From Rhodoplanes sp963840055 (GTDB lineage Bacteria; Pseudomonadota; Alphaproteobacteria; Rhizobiales; Xanthobacteraceae), in NCBI GenBank assembly GCA_963840055.1, contig CAWIXM010000022.1:248001-312000 (forward strand): a stretch of 64,000 nt of DNA. The letters are read 5' to 3'. Shown here in pieces: positions 35,447 to 43,960 of this stretch; the first letter of the stretch is position 1, and the number at the start of each line of letters is the position of its first letter. Below the pieces are notes generated by a model, which did not search any database, was not told the origin of the DNA, and saw nothing but the letters and a program-made list of their open reading frames with translations. A program made the position numbers and the translations under genes.

Positions 35447-36022
35447 TCAGGCGGCAGCGAGACCGGTGCGGGCGTCGCGCCGACGCAACCAGGCGACCAG
35501 AGGGATCGACAACAGCACCATCCACGCCTTGCCGACGACTTGGCCGGCGAGGAAATCGAGCGATCCGAAGGCGAGCCAGAGAAAGACGATGGAATCGACC
35601 ACCAACCCGACAATGCTCGAGGCGACGACCGCGACCATGAACCGGCGGCGCGCGAGCGGCGTATAGACGCCGAGGTCGGCAAATTCGGAGAGCAGGAAGG
35701 CGGCTGCCGAAGCAATCACCAGCGCAGGCGGAGCAAGGAAAGCGGACAACGCCGCGCCGACGAGAATGGCAAGCGCGGCGGCGAGAACGCCGAGGCGCCG
35801 CTGAACCAGATCGCGCAACACCAGGGCGACGCCGATCATCAACACGCCGGATGGCGCATCGAGACCGGGAAACACCGGAATGAGACACGGCCCGCGCGGC
35901 ACGCAAACCGTGCCGACATGCTGAATCAGATAATTCGCTGCCGGAATGGTGAGCCCGAACAGGATAAGAAACAGCAATCCCTCGCGGCGGCGGCGCGTTT
36001 GCATCTCGGCGGTGTCCGTCAT
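35447..36022 (-). CDS. Queuosine precursor transporter (YhhQ / VUT family)
   Basis: 191 residues from ATG 36022, whose ATGA overlaps the stop of queC. About six hydrophobic segments. Typical VUT-family features: NYLIQHVGTVCV near the N-terminus, then SGVLMIGVALVLRDLVQRRL and SAAAFLLSEFADLGVYTPLA. YhhQ imports preQ0/preQ1, the same pathway that QueC serves, and the overlap with queC strongly supports this function. The frame is open upstream to 36085 inside queC, but that part is rejected. Confidence 0.9.
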   Translation of the reverse strand: MTDTAEMQTRRRREGLLFLILFGLTIPAANYLIQHVGTVCVPRGPCLIPVFPGLDAPSGVLMIGVALVLRDLVQRRLGVLAAALAILVGAALSAFLAPPALVIASAAAFLLSEFADLGVYTPLARRRFMVAVVASSIVGLVVDSIVFLWLAFGSLDFLAGQVVGKAWMVLLSIPLVAWLRRRDARTGLAAA

Positions 36023-36723
36023 CGTGATGCGCTCCATCGGGCGTGACCGTCGGCGCGCAGCCGGCAGGCGGGGCATTCGCCGCAACCGTAGCCCCAGGCA
36101 TGGCGGTGGGAGCGGTCACCCAGATAGCAGGTGTGGGTGTGTTCGAGAAGCATATCGATCAAAGCCTGCCCGCCCAGCTCATGCGCCAGCGCGAAAGTCG
36201 CCGCCTTGTCGATCCACATCAGCGGGGTGTGCACGACGAAGCGTCGCTCCATGCCGAGATTGAGCGCGAGCTGCATCGCCTTGAGCGTATCGTCGCGACA
36301 GTCGGGATAACCGGAATAGTCGGTCTCGCACATGCCGGCGACCAGATGTTTGGCGTCGCGCCGATAGGCGAGCGCGCCGGCGAAGGCGAGAAATATAAGA
36401 TTGCGACCGGGAACGAAGGTGGTCGGCAGGCCGTTCGCCGCAATCGTAATCGCCGCGTCGCGGGTCAGCGCGGTCTCCGAAATCGCCGCGAGCGCATCGA
36501 GCTTGAGCACGTGGTCGTCGCCAAGCCGTTGCGCCCAGGCTGGATCAATCGCCTTGATCTGTTCGCGGATGCGCGGGCGCTGCTCAAGTTCCACCGCATG
36601 CCGCTGGCCGTAGAAGAAGCCGACCGTCTCAACGCAGGCGAACCGCGTCAGCGCCCAGGCAAGACACACGGTCGAATCCTGGCCGCCGGACAACAGAACA
36701 AGGGCGCATTCCGAGGCGATCAT
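36019..36723 (-). CDS. queC: 7-cyano-7-deazaguanine synthase
   Basis: Converts 7-carboxy-7-deazaguanine to preQ0 with ATP and ammonia, for queuosine in tRNA. 234 residues. ALVLLSGGQDSTVCLAWAL is the PP-loop, and the C-terminal zinc site is visible as CYLGDR ... GYGCGECPACRLR. Followed by a queuosine precursor transporter overlapping by 4 nt. Other que genes are not in the window. Confidence 0.96.
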   Translation of the reverse strand: MIASECALVLLSGGQDSTVCLAWALTRFACVETVGFFYGQRHAVELEQRPRIREQIKAIDPAWAQRLGDDHVLKLDALAAISETALTRDAAITIAANGLPTTFVPGRNLIFLAFAGALAYRRDAKHLVAGMCETDYSGYPDCRDDTLKAMQLALNLGMERRFVVHTPLMWIDKAATFALAHELGGQALIDMLLEHTHTCYLGDRSHRHAWGYGCGECPACRLRADGHARWSASR

Positions 36724-36806
36724 TGGCCTTCCATATTACGCATTCCGCAATAATGGGCGCTTGCGTCCATTGCCGGAGATAGATCTGTCCACGATATCCG
36801 CCAATA

Positions 36807-37331
36807 TCAATCCGGCGCAGCCGCGCGCTCGCGCAGAAGCTTGCGCGCTCGCGCCTTCTCGGCCGGGCGACCTGTGGACAGCACGTGTCGCAGGCGCACT
36901 TTGACCATGGACATCAGCGCGGTGTCGCTCGAAGCGATGGACGTTAGGGCTTGCAAGGTCTCGACGCGCACGATGACGCTGCGATCATTGAGCCAGCCTC
37001 GCAGTAGCGTGACCGCCCGTGTTCGCCCTTCCACCGATAAGGATGCCTGCGCAAGCAATTGCGCGAGATGCCAGCGCAATTCCGGCGTCTTCGCTGCTTC
37101 GGCGCATGCGAGAAGATCGCCCGCGCGGCCTGTCAGCAATTCCGGGCGGCGCACCGACGCTTTTTGCAGAGCGTCGGCGGCGCGCATGCGCACGCCCCGG
37201 TCGGAATCAAACAGAAGCGCAATGAGTTCGCCAGTGCGTGCTGGTGCGGCGACAAGCTCATGAGCGACCGTGTCCGCCGCGCCCGTCGTCCGTAGGTCGC
37301 CGACCGCGAGCCGCGCGCGCCAACCGCTCAT
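36807..37331 (-). CDS. HEAT-repeat-like protein
   Basis: 174 residues from ATG 37331, which overlaps the aldo/keto reductase stop (ATGA). The open frame continues upstream to 37682, but in antisense-like sequence inside that gene. Helical repeats resembling HEAT/armadillo units are visible: IALLFDSDRGVRMRAADALQ, WHLAQLLAQASLSVEGRTRA and LRGWLNDRSVIVRVETLQAL. No signal peptide. Probably a cytosolic scaffold, translated together with the reductase; partner unknown. Confidence 0.75.
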   Translation of the reverse strand: MSGWRARLAVGDLRTTGAADTVAHELVAAPARTGELIALLFDSDRGVRMRAADALQKASVRRPELLTGRAGDLLACAEAAKTPELRWHLAQLLAQASLSVEGRTRAVTLLRGWLNDRSVIVRVETLQALTSIASSDTALMSMVKVRLRHVLSTGRPAEKARARKLLRERAAAPD

Positions 37332-38158
37332 CGCTCGGGTTCGTCCCACTGTGGCGCGCCGGTCCAGTCGACGATGCGTCCGCGCGGATGCGCGAGCGCG
37401 CGAATGGCGTCCATCTCGTCGGCGCTCAGGGCAAAATCGAAGATCGCAAAGTTTTCTGCAAGCCGCTCTGGCCGCGATGTGCGTGGAATGACGATCGCGC
37501 CCTCCTGGACCAGGAAGCGGAGGCTGACCTGCGCCGCCGTTTTGCCATGCGCCGCCCCGACCTTCTTGAGCACGTCGTTGCCGACGATCTGGCCTTTGGC
37601 GATCGGGCTGTAGGCGATAACCGCCATCCCGTGCCGGCGGCAGGCGGCGCGTATCTTCGATTGATCGATGAAGGGATGCCACTCGACTTGGTCAACGACG
37701 AGCGGCTCGGTCGCAAGCTTTACCGCCTCTTCGATCAGCGCGACGGTGAAGTTCGACACGCCGATATGCCGCGCCAAGCCCGCGTTCTTCATCTCGCACA
37801 GCGCGCCTACGGTGTCGGCAAGCGGAATGCGCGCGTTAGGCCAGTGGATAAGGAGGAGATCGACCTCCGACAGGCGCAGCCGCGTAAGACTTTCCTTGGT
37901 CGCGCGCACGAACTCGCGCGGGGCGAGATGATCCGTCCATACTTTGGTGGTGATGAATACATCGCCGCGCGAAACGCCGGAGGCGCGCAGCCCCTCCCCC
38001 ACCTCGCGTTCGTTCTCGTAGATCTCCGCCGTATCGATATGGCGATAGCCGATGCGCAGCGCCTGTTCCACCAGCCGCGCACAGGCGCGGCCGCGCAGCT
38101 CCCAGGTTCCAAGCCCGATAGCGGGAATGGTCGCGCCATTTGCTTCAACGAACTCCAT
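37328..38158 (-). CDS. Aldo/keto reductase (AKR5-like, 2,5-diketo-gluconate reductase group)
   Basis: NADPH-dependent carbonyl reductase of 276 residues from ATG 38158 (AAGAGG upstream). AKR features: GATIPAIGLGTWELRG, GYRHIDTAEIYENEREVGEG with catalytic Asp and Tyr, KVWTDHL with catalytic Lys, LLLIHWPN with catalytic His, and HIGVSNF. The C-terminal cofactor-binding segment has VIPRTSRPERLAENFAIFDF. The stop overlaps the start of the HEAT-like gene. Exact substrate unknown. Confidence 0.92.
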   Translation of the reverse strand: MEFVEANGATIPAIGLGTWELRGRACARLVEQALRIGYRHIDTAEIYENEREVGEGLRASGVSRGDVFITTKVWTDHLAPREFVRATKESLTRLRLSEVDLLLIHWPNARIPLADTVGALCEMKNAGLARHIGVSNFTVALIEEAVKLATEPLVVDQVEWHPFIDQSKIRAACRRHGMAVIAYSPIAKGQIVGNDVLKKVGAAHGKTAAQVSLRFLVQEGAIVIPRTSRPERLAENFAIFDFALSADEMDAIRALAHPRGRIVDWTGAPQWDEPER

Positions 38159-38172
38159 TGATGGCCTCTTGG

Positions 38173-38191
38173 CCAACCGAAAGTCGGTTGG
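38173..38191 (-). promoter_or_regulatory. Hairpin just upstream of the aldo/keto reductase gene
   Basis: CCAACCGA and TCGGTTGG form an 8-bp perfect inverted repeat with a 3-nt spacer, 15 bp before the start codon. It could be an operator or a leader hairpin next to the ribosome site; nothing further distinguishes these. Confidence 0.4.
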
Positions 38192-38341
38192 AGATGATGG
38201 TACGGAAGGAGATTTTCTTCCTCGATCTCCGCTCTAGTATTTGCGGAATATAAAAATTGCCGCCGCCTTCGACCAGGCTCGAAGCGGGGTCGGCGACCGC
38301 GCCGTGCCGGCATCCCAAATCAGTCTGCCGCTCCTGCACCG

Positions 38342-38528
38342 TCAGAGATAGCGCAATTCCAAATAAATCATGCTGAGGGCGACCGTTATCAGCATCACCG
38401 GGTAGGCTATTTTCATGTACTCGATGAAGGCGAAGCGGATGCCTGCCCGCTCCGCGAGGCCACACCGTTCCTGCGAACCGGCCGAGCGCCTGTCCGGGCT
38501 CAGACAATTCGGCGCTGTACAGCGACAA
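38342..38528 (-). pseudogene. Chimeric remnant: fragment of a small membrane-protein gene joined to the C-terminus of a permease
   Basis: Reading on the minus strand, 38528 to about 38463 encodes LYSAELSEPGQALGRFAGTV, nearly identical to LYGADLSEPGQALGRFAGTV in the intact protein at 39138-39545; the DNA is also alike. Directly after, in another frame, GLAERAGIRFAFIEYMKIAY and PVMLITVALSMIYLELRYL then TGA (38342) look like the end of an SLC13/ArsB-type anion permease. The two pieces are out of frame with each other, and neither has its missing part nearby. This is a recombination scar between two lost genes. The permease assignment is tentative. Confidence 0.6.
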
Positions 38529-38586
38529 GCAATCAAAGACGGATTAACCGTGATCTGTCACCTGAACCTGCCGTCTGGATTGGAGA

Positions 38587-39033
38587 TCAGAACCGGGAGA
38601 CGAAGAAAATTCCGACCACCATGAGAGCGCCGCCGATAACGCGCCAAACATTCAGGGAGTGCACGGGCATGTTCATGACACCGAAGTGATCGATGGCGAG
38701 CGAGGCAAGGAGGTTTGCCGTGATGATCAGCCCGTTGACCGGTCCTGCCCCCAACTTGTCAATAAGGGCTAGGCCGGCGAATACCGCGACCGCGCCAGTG
38801 AGCCCCGCCAACGGCGCCCACCACGGCATGGTGCTGATTCCTTCAATCGTTGGTAGCGGACGGGGAAAAACGGCGAAGAGGCCGGCGAAGAAGAAAGCAT
38901 TCAGCGTGAAAAGAATAGTTAGGGCGAGCCACGGGTTCGTGAGCGAGATCCGCAGTTGTGCGCTCATCACAGCGCCGAGAGCCTGTAGCGCCCCGGCGAC
39001 GATGATAAAGGGAGTAAACAAAATTGGGTTCAT
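38587..39033 (-). CDS. DMT-superfamily transporter (DUF606 / YdcZ-like)
   Basis: 148 residues from ATG 39033; the frame is open to 39222, but the protein starts MNPILFTPFIIVAGALQALG. Five hydrophobic segments, with WWAPLAGLTGAVAVFAGLAL and GLIITANLLASLAIDHFGVM, which match the short DUF606 half-size EamA-like transporters (one five-TM unit). A purine-rich GGGGTGG precedes the start. Such proteins often work as pairs; only one copy is seen here. Substrate unknown. Confidence 0.85.
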   Translation of the reverse strand: MNPILFTPFIIVAGALQALGAVMSAQLRISLTNPWLALTILFTLNAFFFAGLFAVFPRPLPTIEGISTMPWWAPLAGLTGAVAVFAGLALIDKLGAGPVNGLIITANLLASLAIDHFGVMNMPVHSLNVWRVIGGALMVVGIFFVSRF

Positions 39034-39137
39034 GAGACCACCCCTTGCTCGTTTGCGTACGTGATTCCAGTTTGGGTCAACGTCGACCCGCCGTTCAATC
39101 GCTTCGCTGCGCTTGAAACGCTCCAGGCACGCTCCAC

Positions 39138-39545
39138 TCACCCGCTCTGCTTTGCACCCGCGGTGAGCCAGGCGCGAAGTATCAGCATTGCCAGGATCGC
39201 GTGCAGCGCAAACACCGGCCATAGCACCATGCCCACCTGCCTGCCGTCGAGGCCGATAGAGAGAAAATAGAGCGTCGCAAGCAGGTTATAGGTCAAGAGT
39301 CCGTGCAAGGCCGCCAGTGACCGCTTCCCCGTCCCGACCTCGGGCCAGCACGCCACGGCGAATGCGATAAACACGGTTCCCGCAAACCGGCCGAGCGCTT
39401 GTCCGGGCTCAGACAAATCGGCGCCGTACAGCGCCGAAGCAACGAAAGACGGGCTGATTATCAAAAGAAGGCCGACCGCGGCTTCCAAACTGGCGGCGAA
39501 ATAGACCAAGATCATGGGCGGCAGCTCGCTTTCGTCATGGCTCAT
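39138..39545 (-). CDS. Small four-TM membrane protein of unknown function
   Basis: 135 residues from ATG 39545 (ATG 39515 is an alternative that would begin MILVYFAASLEAAVGLLLII). Four hydrophobic segments. Between TM1 and TM2 is GADLSEPGQALGRFAGTVFI, the stretch that is partly duplicated in the remnant at 38463-38528. Its start overlaps the end of the frameshifted methyltransferase gene by 11 nt. No family name recognised. Confidence 0.7.
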   Translation of the reverse strand: MSHDESELPPMILVYFAASLEAAVGLLLIISPSFVASALYGADLSEPGQALGRFAGTVFIAFAVACWPEVGTGKRSLAALHGLLTYNLLATLYFLSIGLDGRQVGMVLWPVFALHAILAMLILRAWLTAGAKQSG

Positions 39546-40279
39546 AGCGAAAGAGGGTCAACAAGTCCGTTGGGTCCACGAAGACCTGCCGCGCCTGATC
39601 GAAGCCGACTTCGCGGCCGAGCTCGCACCAGCCGGTTGCCGTCTCGGGGAAATCGCACGTGGAGATGTGCTGCCATGTCCGGTCCCATTCGGTTGGCGTC
39701 AATGCCGTCCACAAGGGTTTGCACGTTCGCATGAAGCGGTCGAGATAGGCGGCCCGATCCTCGCCGTCCCGACGCGCAGGCTCGTACAGCAAGAAAAACC
39801 CGCGTGCGCTCATCGCCCCACGGATCGCCTTCATCAGGTGCAGCTTGTCTTCGGTCGATAGGTGATGGATCGACAGACCGCACCACACTGCGTCGGTGCG
39901 GGTCGGTCGGTTCATCATGGCTTCGACAAAATCGCGGTGATCGAGATCGACCGCGAAGGGCGCATCGGCAAGATTGGCGGCGGCGAGTTCAAGAGCCGGC
40001 TGCGACAGGTCGATGCCGTGATAATGGCGGACCTTGGTGCCGCGCAGCGCGGTCTTCATCATACTGGCGTCGCCACATGCAATGTCGAGAAAGTCAAACG
40101 GCGATGTGAAAACCTCGTTCAGCGTGGCGTGCAGGATGTTTCCGACCTCGCGATGCGCGATATAATTGGCTTCGACCAGCTTGCGATATAGTCGCCCACT
40201 GCTCCTGGAACTGCTTGAGCGCCGCCGCATCCACCACAGCGCCGGCGGGCTGGAATTGATGGATATAGACGTTGACCAA
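39535..40279 (-). pseudogene. Class I SAM-dependent methyltransferase gene with a 5' frameshift
   Basis: The N-terminus lies in one frame (TTG start at 40279, preceded by GAGGAGGA; VNVYIHQFQPAGAVVDAAAL...FQEQWAT) and the rest in another (YRKLVEANYIAHREVGNILH onward), with the switch at about 40186-40192, equal to one extra base. Joined, they give a ~245-residue methyltransferase with motif I DFLDIACGDASM, GIDLSQPALELA and VWCGLSIHHLS. As sequenced only the second frame is long (open to 40308 but with non-homologous start codons). It could be a true pseudogene or a sequencing indel. The substrate is unknown. Confidence 0.75.
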
Positions 40280-40377
40280 GGCGCGTCCTCCTCGCAAGAA
40301 ACTCGCAAGCTCCCACCCGCTTCTTACGGCGGAGGATCAATGCAAAGTGACGCGCAACGCCTATGACAACAGCAGGA

Positions 40378-41949
40378 TCAATCCCGCGATGCTGCCACGC
40401 TGTTGAGCAGGTCGAGTGCCTTCTGGATCTGGTTGGTTCGGTAGCTCAGACCACCGCTCAGTGAACCCCCAGGTACCGGTGGATAGTCCTTGAGAGTTGC
40501 CGCGAACTTCGCGACTTCGCCCTGGATGGGCACGAAGATCCACAGCAAATCTGCGTACCATCGCAGATACATTCCCGAATCCCGCGGCGCAGACTCGAAC
40601 GGGTCGGCCCGAAGATTGACGATGACTGGCCAAGCCGGCGTTTTCCGATAGGCGGTGTTGATTGCGCCCTCGGTGATCGCAAAATTGACCTTCCAGTCGT
40701 CGTAGCGGACCGCGTTTAGATTTCCTCCCTGATCAAAATAGAAGATCTCGTGACGCGGGCTCTTCTGCTCCTTGCCTTGGAAGAAGGGCAAGAAATTGTA
40801 GCCGTCGAGGTGTTGCTTGAAGGTCCTGTCGCCGACCTTGTAGCCCTCGGCCACCTTCTTAACCACGTCCGGGTCACCGGCAGCCGCGAGTAGCGTCGGC
40901 ATCCAATCCTCGTGGGAGAGAATGTTGTTATAGACCGTCCCGGGCTTGATGGTGTTGGGCCAGCGCACAAGCAGTGGAACGCGGAACCCGCCTTCCCAGG
41001 TCGTTCCTTTCTCACCATAGAAGGGTGTCGATCCGCCGTCCGGCCAGGTTAGCTTCTCTGCGCCGTTATCCGTCGAGTAGATTACGATGGTGTTGTCGGC
41101 GATGCCGAGGTCATCGAGCTTCTTCAGCACTTTGCCGACCATTTCGTCATGTTCGACCATGCCGTCGGGATAGAGACCGATGCCTGTCTTCCCATCCAAC
41201 TCCTTCCTCAGTCTGGTCCAGACGTGCATGCGCGTGCTGTTGTACCAAAGGAAGAATGGCTTGCAATTCTGCACCGCGCCATCGACGAATTTCATCGCCG
41301 CATCGTGGATCTCCTGATCGATGGTTGGCATCCGAGTGGTCGTCAACGGCCCGGTGTCCTCGATCTTTTGCGTGCCGTCCGGATTGGCCCATGAATGGAT
41401 CACACCGCGTGGCCCGTACTTCTTCCGGAACTCTGGATTCTTGGGATAGTAGTAACCTTCGGGCTCTTCCTCGGCGTTCAGGTGATAGAGGTTGCCGAAG
41501 AACTCATCGAAGCCGTGGTTGGTCGGCAAATGCTCGTCGCGGTCGCCGAGGTGGTTCTTGCCGAACTGGCCGCTGGTGTAGCCGAGCGGCTTTAGGAGTT
41601 CGGCAATCGTGGGCATGTCCTTGGTGATGCCCTGCTGCGAGCCGGGCACGCCGATGGTCAGAAGGCCAGTGCGGAACGGAGACTGCCCTAGAATAAAGGC
41701 CGCACGGCCTGCAGTGCATGATTGCTGGGCGTATGCGTCGGTAAAGAGCGCACCCTCGTTCGCAATGCGATCGATGTTGGGCGTGTGGTAACCCATCATC
41801 CCGCGGCTATAAGCGCTGACGTTCCAGAAGCCGATGTCGTCGCCCCAAATCACCACGATGTTCGGTCAATTCTGCGCTGTTGCAGGACCGATAACAGTGG
41901 CAAAGCTCAGCGCTAAAATCACGACGACTAAAGTAAAAGCCCGTTTCAT
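40378..41949 (-). pseudogene. Arylsulfatase with in-frame TGA after its signal peptide
   Basis: A signal peptide starts at ATG 41949 (GGAAGGAGG upstream): MKRAFTLVVVILALSFATVI followed by GPATAQN. Codon 28 is TGA (41866-41868), and the same frame then continues PNIVVIWGDDIGFWNVSAYS through to 40378. The body is a normal sulfatase: metal-binding DD near 37-38, CTAGR at about 78-82 (C-x-A-x-R, where Cys becomes formylglycine), and STDNGAEK. A single base change could have created the TGA. A GTG at 41856 could start a version lacking export. It is followed by the methyltransferase and small membrane genes on the same strand. Confidence 0.85.
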
Positions 41950-42286
41950 AGCTCGCCTCCTTCCACAACCGGCCTGTAGAGTGCCGCGAGTTACGCTTCG
42001 AAAATCCGCCTCATGAGCACGCCTGCTCGGCAACGCCGTAGTCATTCTCTCGTCGGCGGTTCTGTGAAGCCGTCTCAGAGCGCACGCCTGGACACGTGTC
42101 CAATTGGGGCGCTTCTCGACCGCTCAGCCACCACACATTGACTGAAATCACGGATTTGGTCGCTGAGGCACGAGGTCTCCCCATTCTCTGGGAGGATGGA
42201 CCTAAATCTTTTTACCTAGCCAGTGTCGAGCGCCCGCGCCTCCGCACTGAGGATTCCGGTCGGTCCGAGCGATCCGGTAACGCGCG
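41950..42286. other. Intergenic region upstream of the arylsulfatase gene
   Basis: 337 bp between the arylsulfatase start and the DUF6064 gene end. It should contain the arylsulfatase promoter. A frame is open on the plus strand from 42096, but it is antisense to the DUF6064 gene for most of its length and has no ribosome site. Nothing else was recognised. Confidence 0.5.
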
Positions 42287-42940
42287 CTATTTGCGGACAG
42301 CTGCCATAGCGGTCAACAGCGCGGTAGCCGGAAGCAACAGGGCGTCGGGCGATTGCATGGTCCACAAGGTCGCGCCGCTGATCGCGCACCAGAAAACCGG
42401 CACGACGAGAAGTGCCCAGTGCGTCCGCTCGGCGCCGAGCATGACGCCGAGCGTCGCCACTACGGTGGGATCGGGCGCAACACCGAACACCTCAGCTTGC
42501 ACGATAGGGCGCCCGAGCAGCCATCCGATCAACGGCCACACGAAGAGCGCAAGACCGAATATGCCGAGGCCCGTCACGGCGGCCGCGTCCCAGCCCGGCC
42601 GCAGCCGTAGTTCGTCGCGGATGAGCCCCGACCACACCAGCAGCGCCGCCTCGATCACAAAGCCGATGGCGAAGTAACTGGCCGCCCAGTTGATCGTGTC
42701 GTAGCGGACGAGCAGATACGCCCACGCCACCCACAGCCAACAGACGGCGAGGATTCCTGCGATCGCACGCCCGCGCCACGATCCGCCGTACAGCCAGAGC
42801 GCGAGCACGGCGAGGCCGAGCACGAACGCCACGATCTGCCACGGCCAGACCGCCAAGTTGTAAAGCTCGAACAGGCGGTAATAGGTGCGCGGGGAGAACA
42901 GCAGAAAGTCCGAGAGCGAGTAGGTCCACCACTCGGACAT
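42287..42940 (-). CDS. DUF6064 family membrane protein
   Basis: 217 residues with about six TM segments. The N-terminus MSEWWTYSLSDFLLFSPRTY and following YRLFELYNLAVWPWQIVAF are characteristic of DUF6064 proteins as I recall them. The ATG at 42940 immediately follows the TGA of the upstream aldo/keto reductase (TGAATG), so the pair is likely co-translated. Function unknown. Confidence 0.8.
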   Translation of the reverse strand: MSEWWTYSLSDFLLFSPRTYYRLFELYNLAVWPWQIVAFVLGLAVLALWLYGGSWRGRAIAGILAVCWLWVAWAYLLVRYDTINWAASYFAIGFVIEAALLVWSGLIRDELRLRPGWDAAAVTGLGIFGLALFVWPLIGWLLGRPIVQAEVFGVAPDPTVVATLGVMLGAERTHWALLVVPVFWCAISGATLWTMQSPDALLLPATALLTAMAAVRK

Positions 42941-43861
42941 TCAAAGCTTCTCGACATGCGCGATCATGCGAGCCCGCATCGCCGCGTCGGGCAGTTGGCC
43001 GGCAGACGCCGCCAGGTTCTCTTGCACGTGATCGACGCGCGTCGTCGCCGGGATCGCGCAGGTCACCGCCGGATGGGAAATGATGAATTTGAGGAGAACC
43101 TGCGCCCAGCTGGCGCAGCCGATCTCCGCCGCCCAGCCGGGGAGCAGGTACCGCGCGAACTTGCGGATCAGATCGCCTTGGCGAAACGGCCGGTTGACGA
43201 TCACCGCCATGCCGCGATCGCGCGCCAATGGAAGAATGCGCTTTTCTACTTCGCGGTCGAGAATGTTGTAGGTGACCTGCACGAAATCGAGCGGCTGCGC
43301 GCGCATGATCCGCTCAAACTCGCCATGCCGGCGTCCTTCCGAGGTGGTGATCCCGACATAGCGAAGCTGACCGGCCGCCTTCATGGCGAGCAGCGTGCGG
43401 AGATGCGGCTCCCAGGAGAGCAGATTGTGAACTTGCAGGAGATCGAAGCGCGGAACGCCCCATGCCTGACGGGACGCTTCGATCTGCGCCGGGCCGCGGC
43501 TGCCGGAGGATATCCAAACCTTGTCCGCGGAGAACAGGGCCGCCGGCCGGCCAAGTTTGGTGAGGCCGTATCCGATCACCTGCTGCGAGGAGCCGTACAT
43601 CGGCGATGAGTCGATCGTGCGGCCGCCGGCCGCGAAGAACGCACCCATGACTTGCGCGCAGGCGTCGCGCGCGACCGGGTCATTGCCGACATTGAAGGTG
43701 ATCCAGCTGCCGAGCCCGACCAGCGGCAGCGCCTCGCCGCTCGAGGGAACTGGCCGGGTGAGGACGCGACCGTGTTGCGCCGACGCGCCGCGCGGAAGCG
43801 TCGCGGCGACGCCGGCCGCCGACAACGAACGCAGCAGTGTGCGGCGATCGAGCGAAAACAC
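42941..43861 (-). CDS. Exported aldo/keto reductase with Tat signal
   Basis: 306 residues from GTG 43861 (GAGGAAG upstream). The N-terminus has a Tat signal (DRRTLLRSLSAAGVAATL, then ASA(Q) near 28). The AKR barrel follows: LVGLGSWITFNVG, GRTIDSSPMYGSSQQVIG with Asp/Tyr, LLQVHNLLSW with His, and IPATTRVDHVQENLAASAGQ. Export of an AKR via Tat suggests a folded, cofactor-loaded periplasmic reductase. Coupled to a DUF6064 membrane protein. Confidence 0.87.
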   Translation of the reverse strand: MFSLDRRTLLRSLSAAGVAATLPRGASAQHGRVLTRPVPSSGEALPLVGLGSWITFNVGNDPVARDACAQVMGAFFAAGGRTIDSSPMYGSSQQVIGYGLTKLGRPAALFSADKVWISSGSRGPAQIEASRQAWGVPRFDLLQVHNLLSWEPHLRTLLAMKAAGQLRYVGITTSEGRRHGEFERIMRAQPLDFVQVTYNILDREVEKRILPLARDRGMAVIVNRPFRQGDLIRKFARYLLPGWAAEIGCASWAQVLLKFIISHPAVTCAIPATTRVDHVQENLAASAGQLPDAAMRARMIAHVEKL

Positions 43862-43960
43862 AAGCTTCCTCGCATGCCCGCGGCCGTCCGATCACGAGCC
43901 GCCATGGTCATGTAGCGCGGCATTCCCTTCGCTCAAGGGCGCCGCTCGCGCTGGCCCGGC

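Noticed and set aside
36807..37682. Long 291-codon form of the HEAT-like protein
   Set aside because: The first ~117 codons overlap the aldo/keto reductase in another frame and look random; the ATG at 37331 overlaps the reductase stop in the usual ATGA way.
41866..41868. TGA as a selenocysteine codon in the arylsulfatase
   Set aside because: It falls at the signal-peptide boundary, not at an active site, and no SECIS-like hairpin was seen just downstream.
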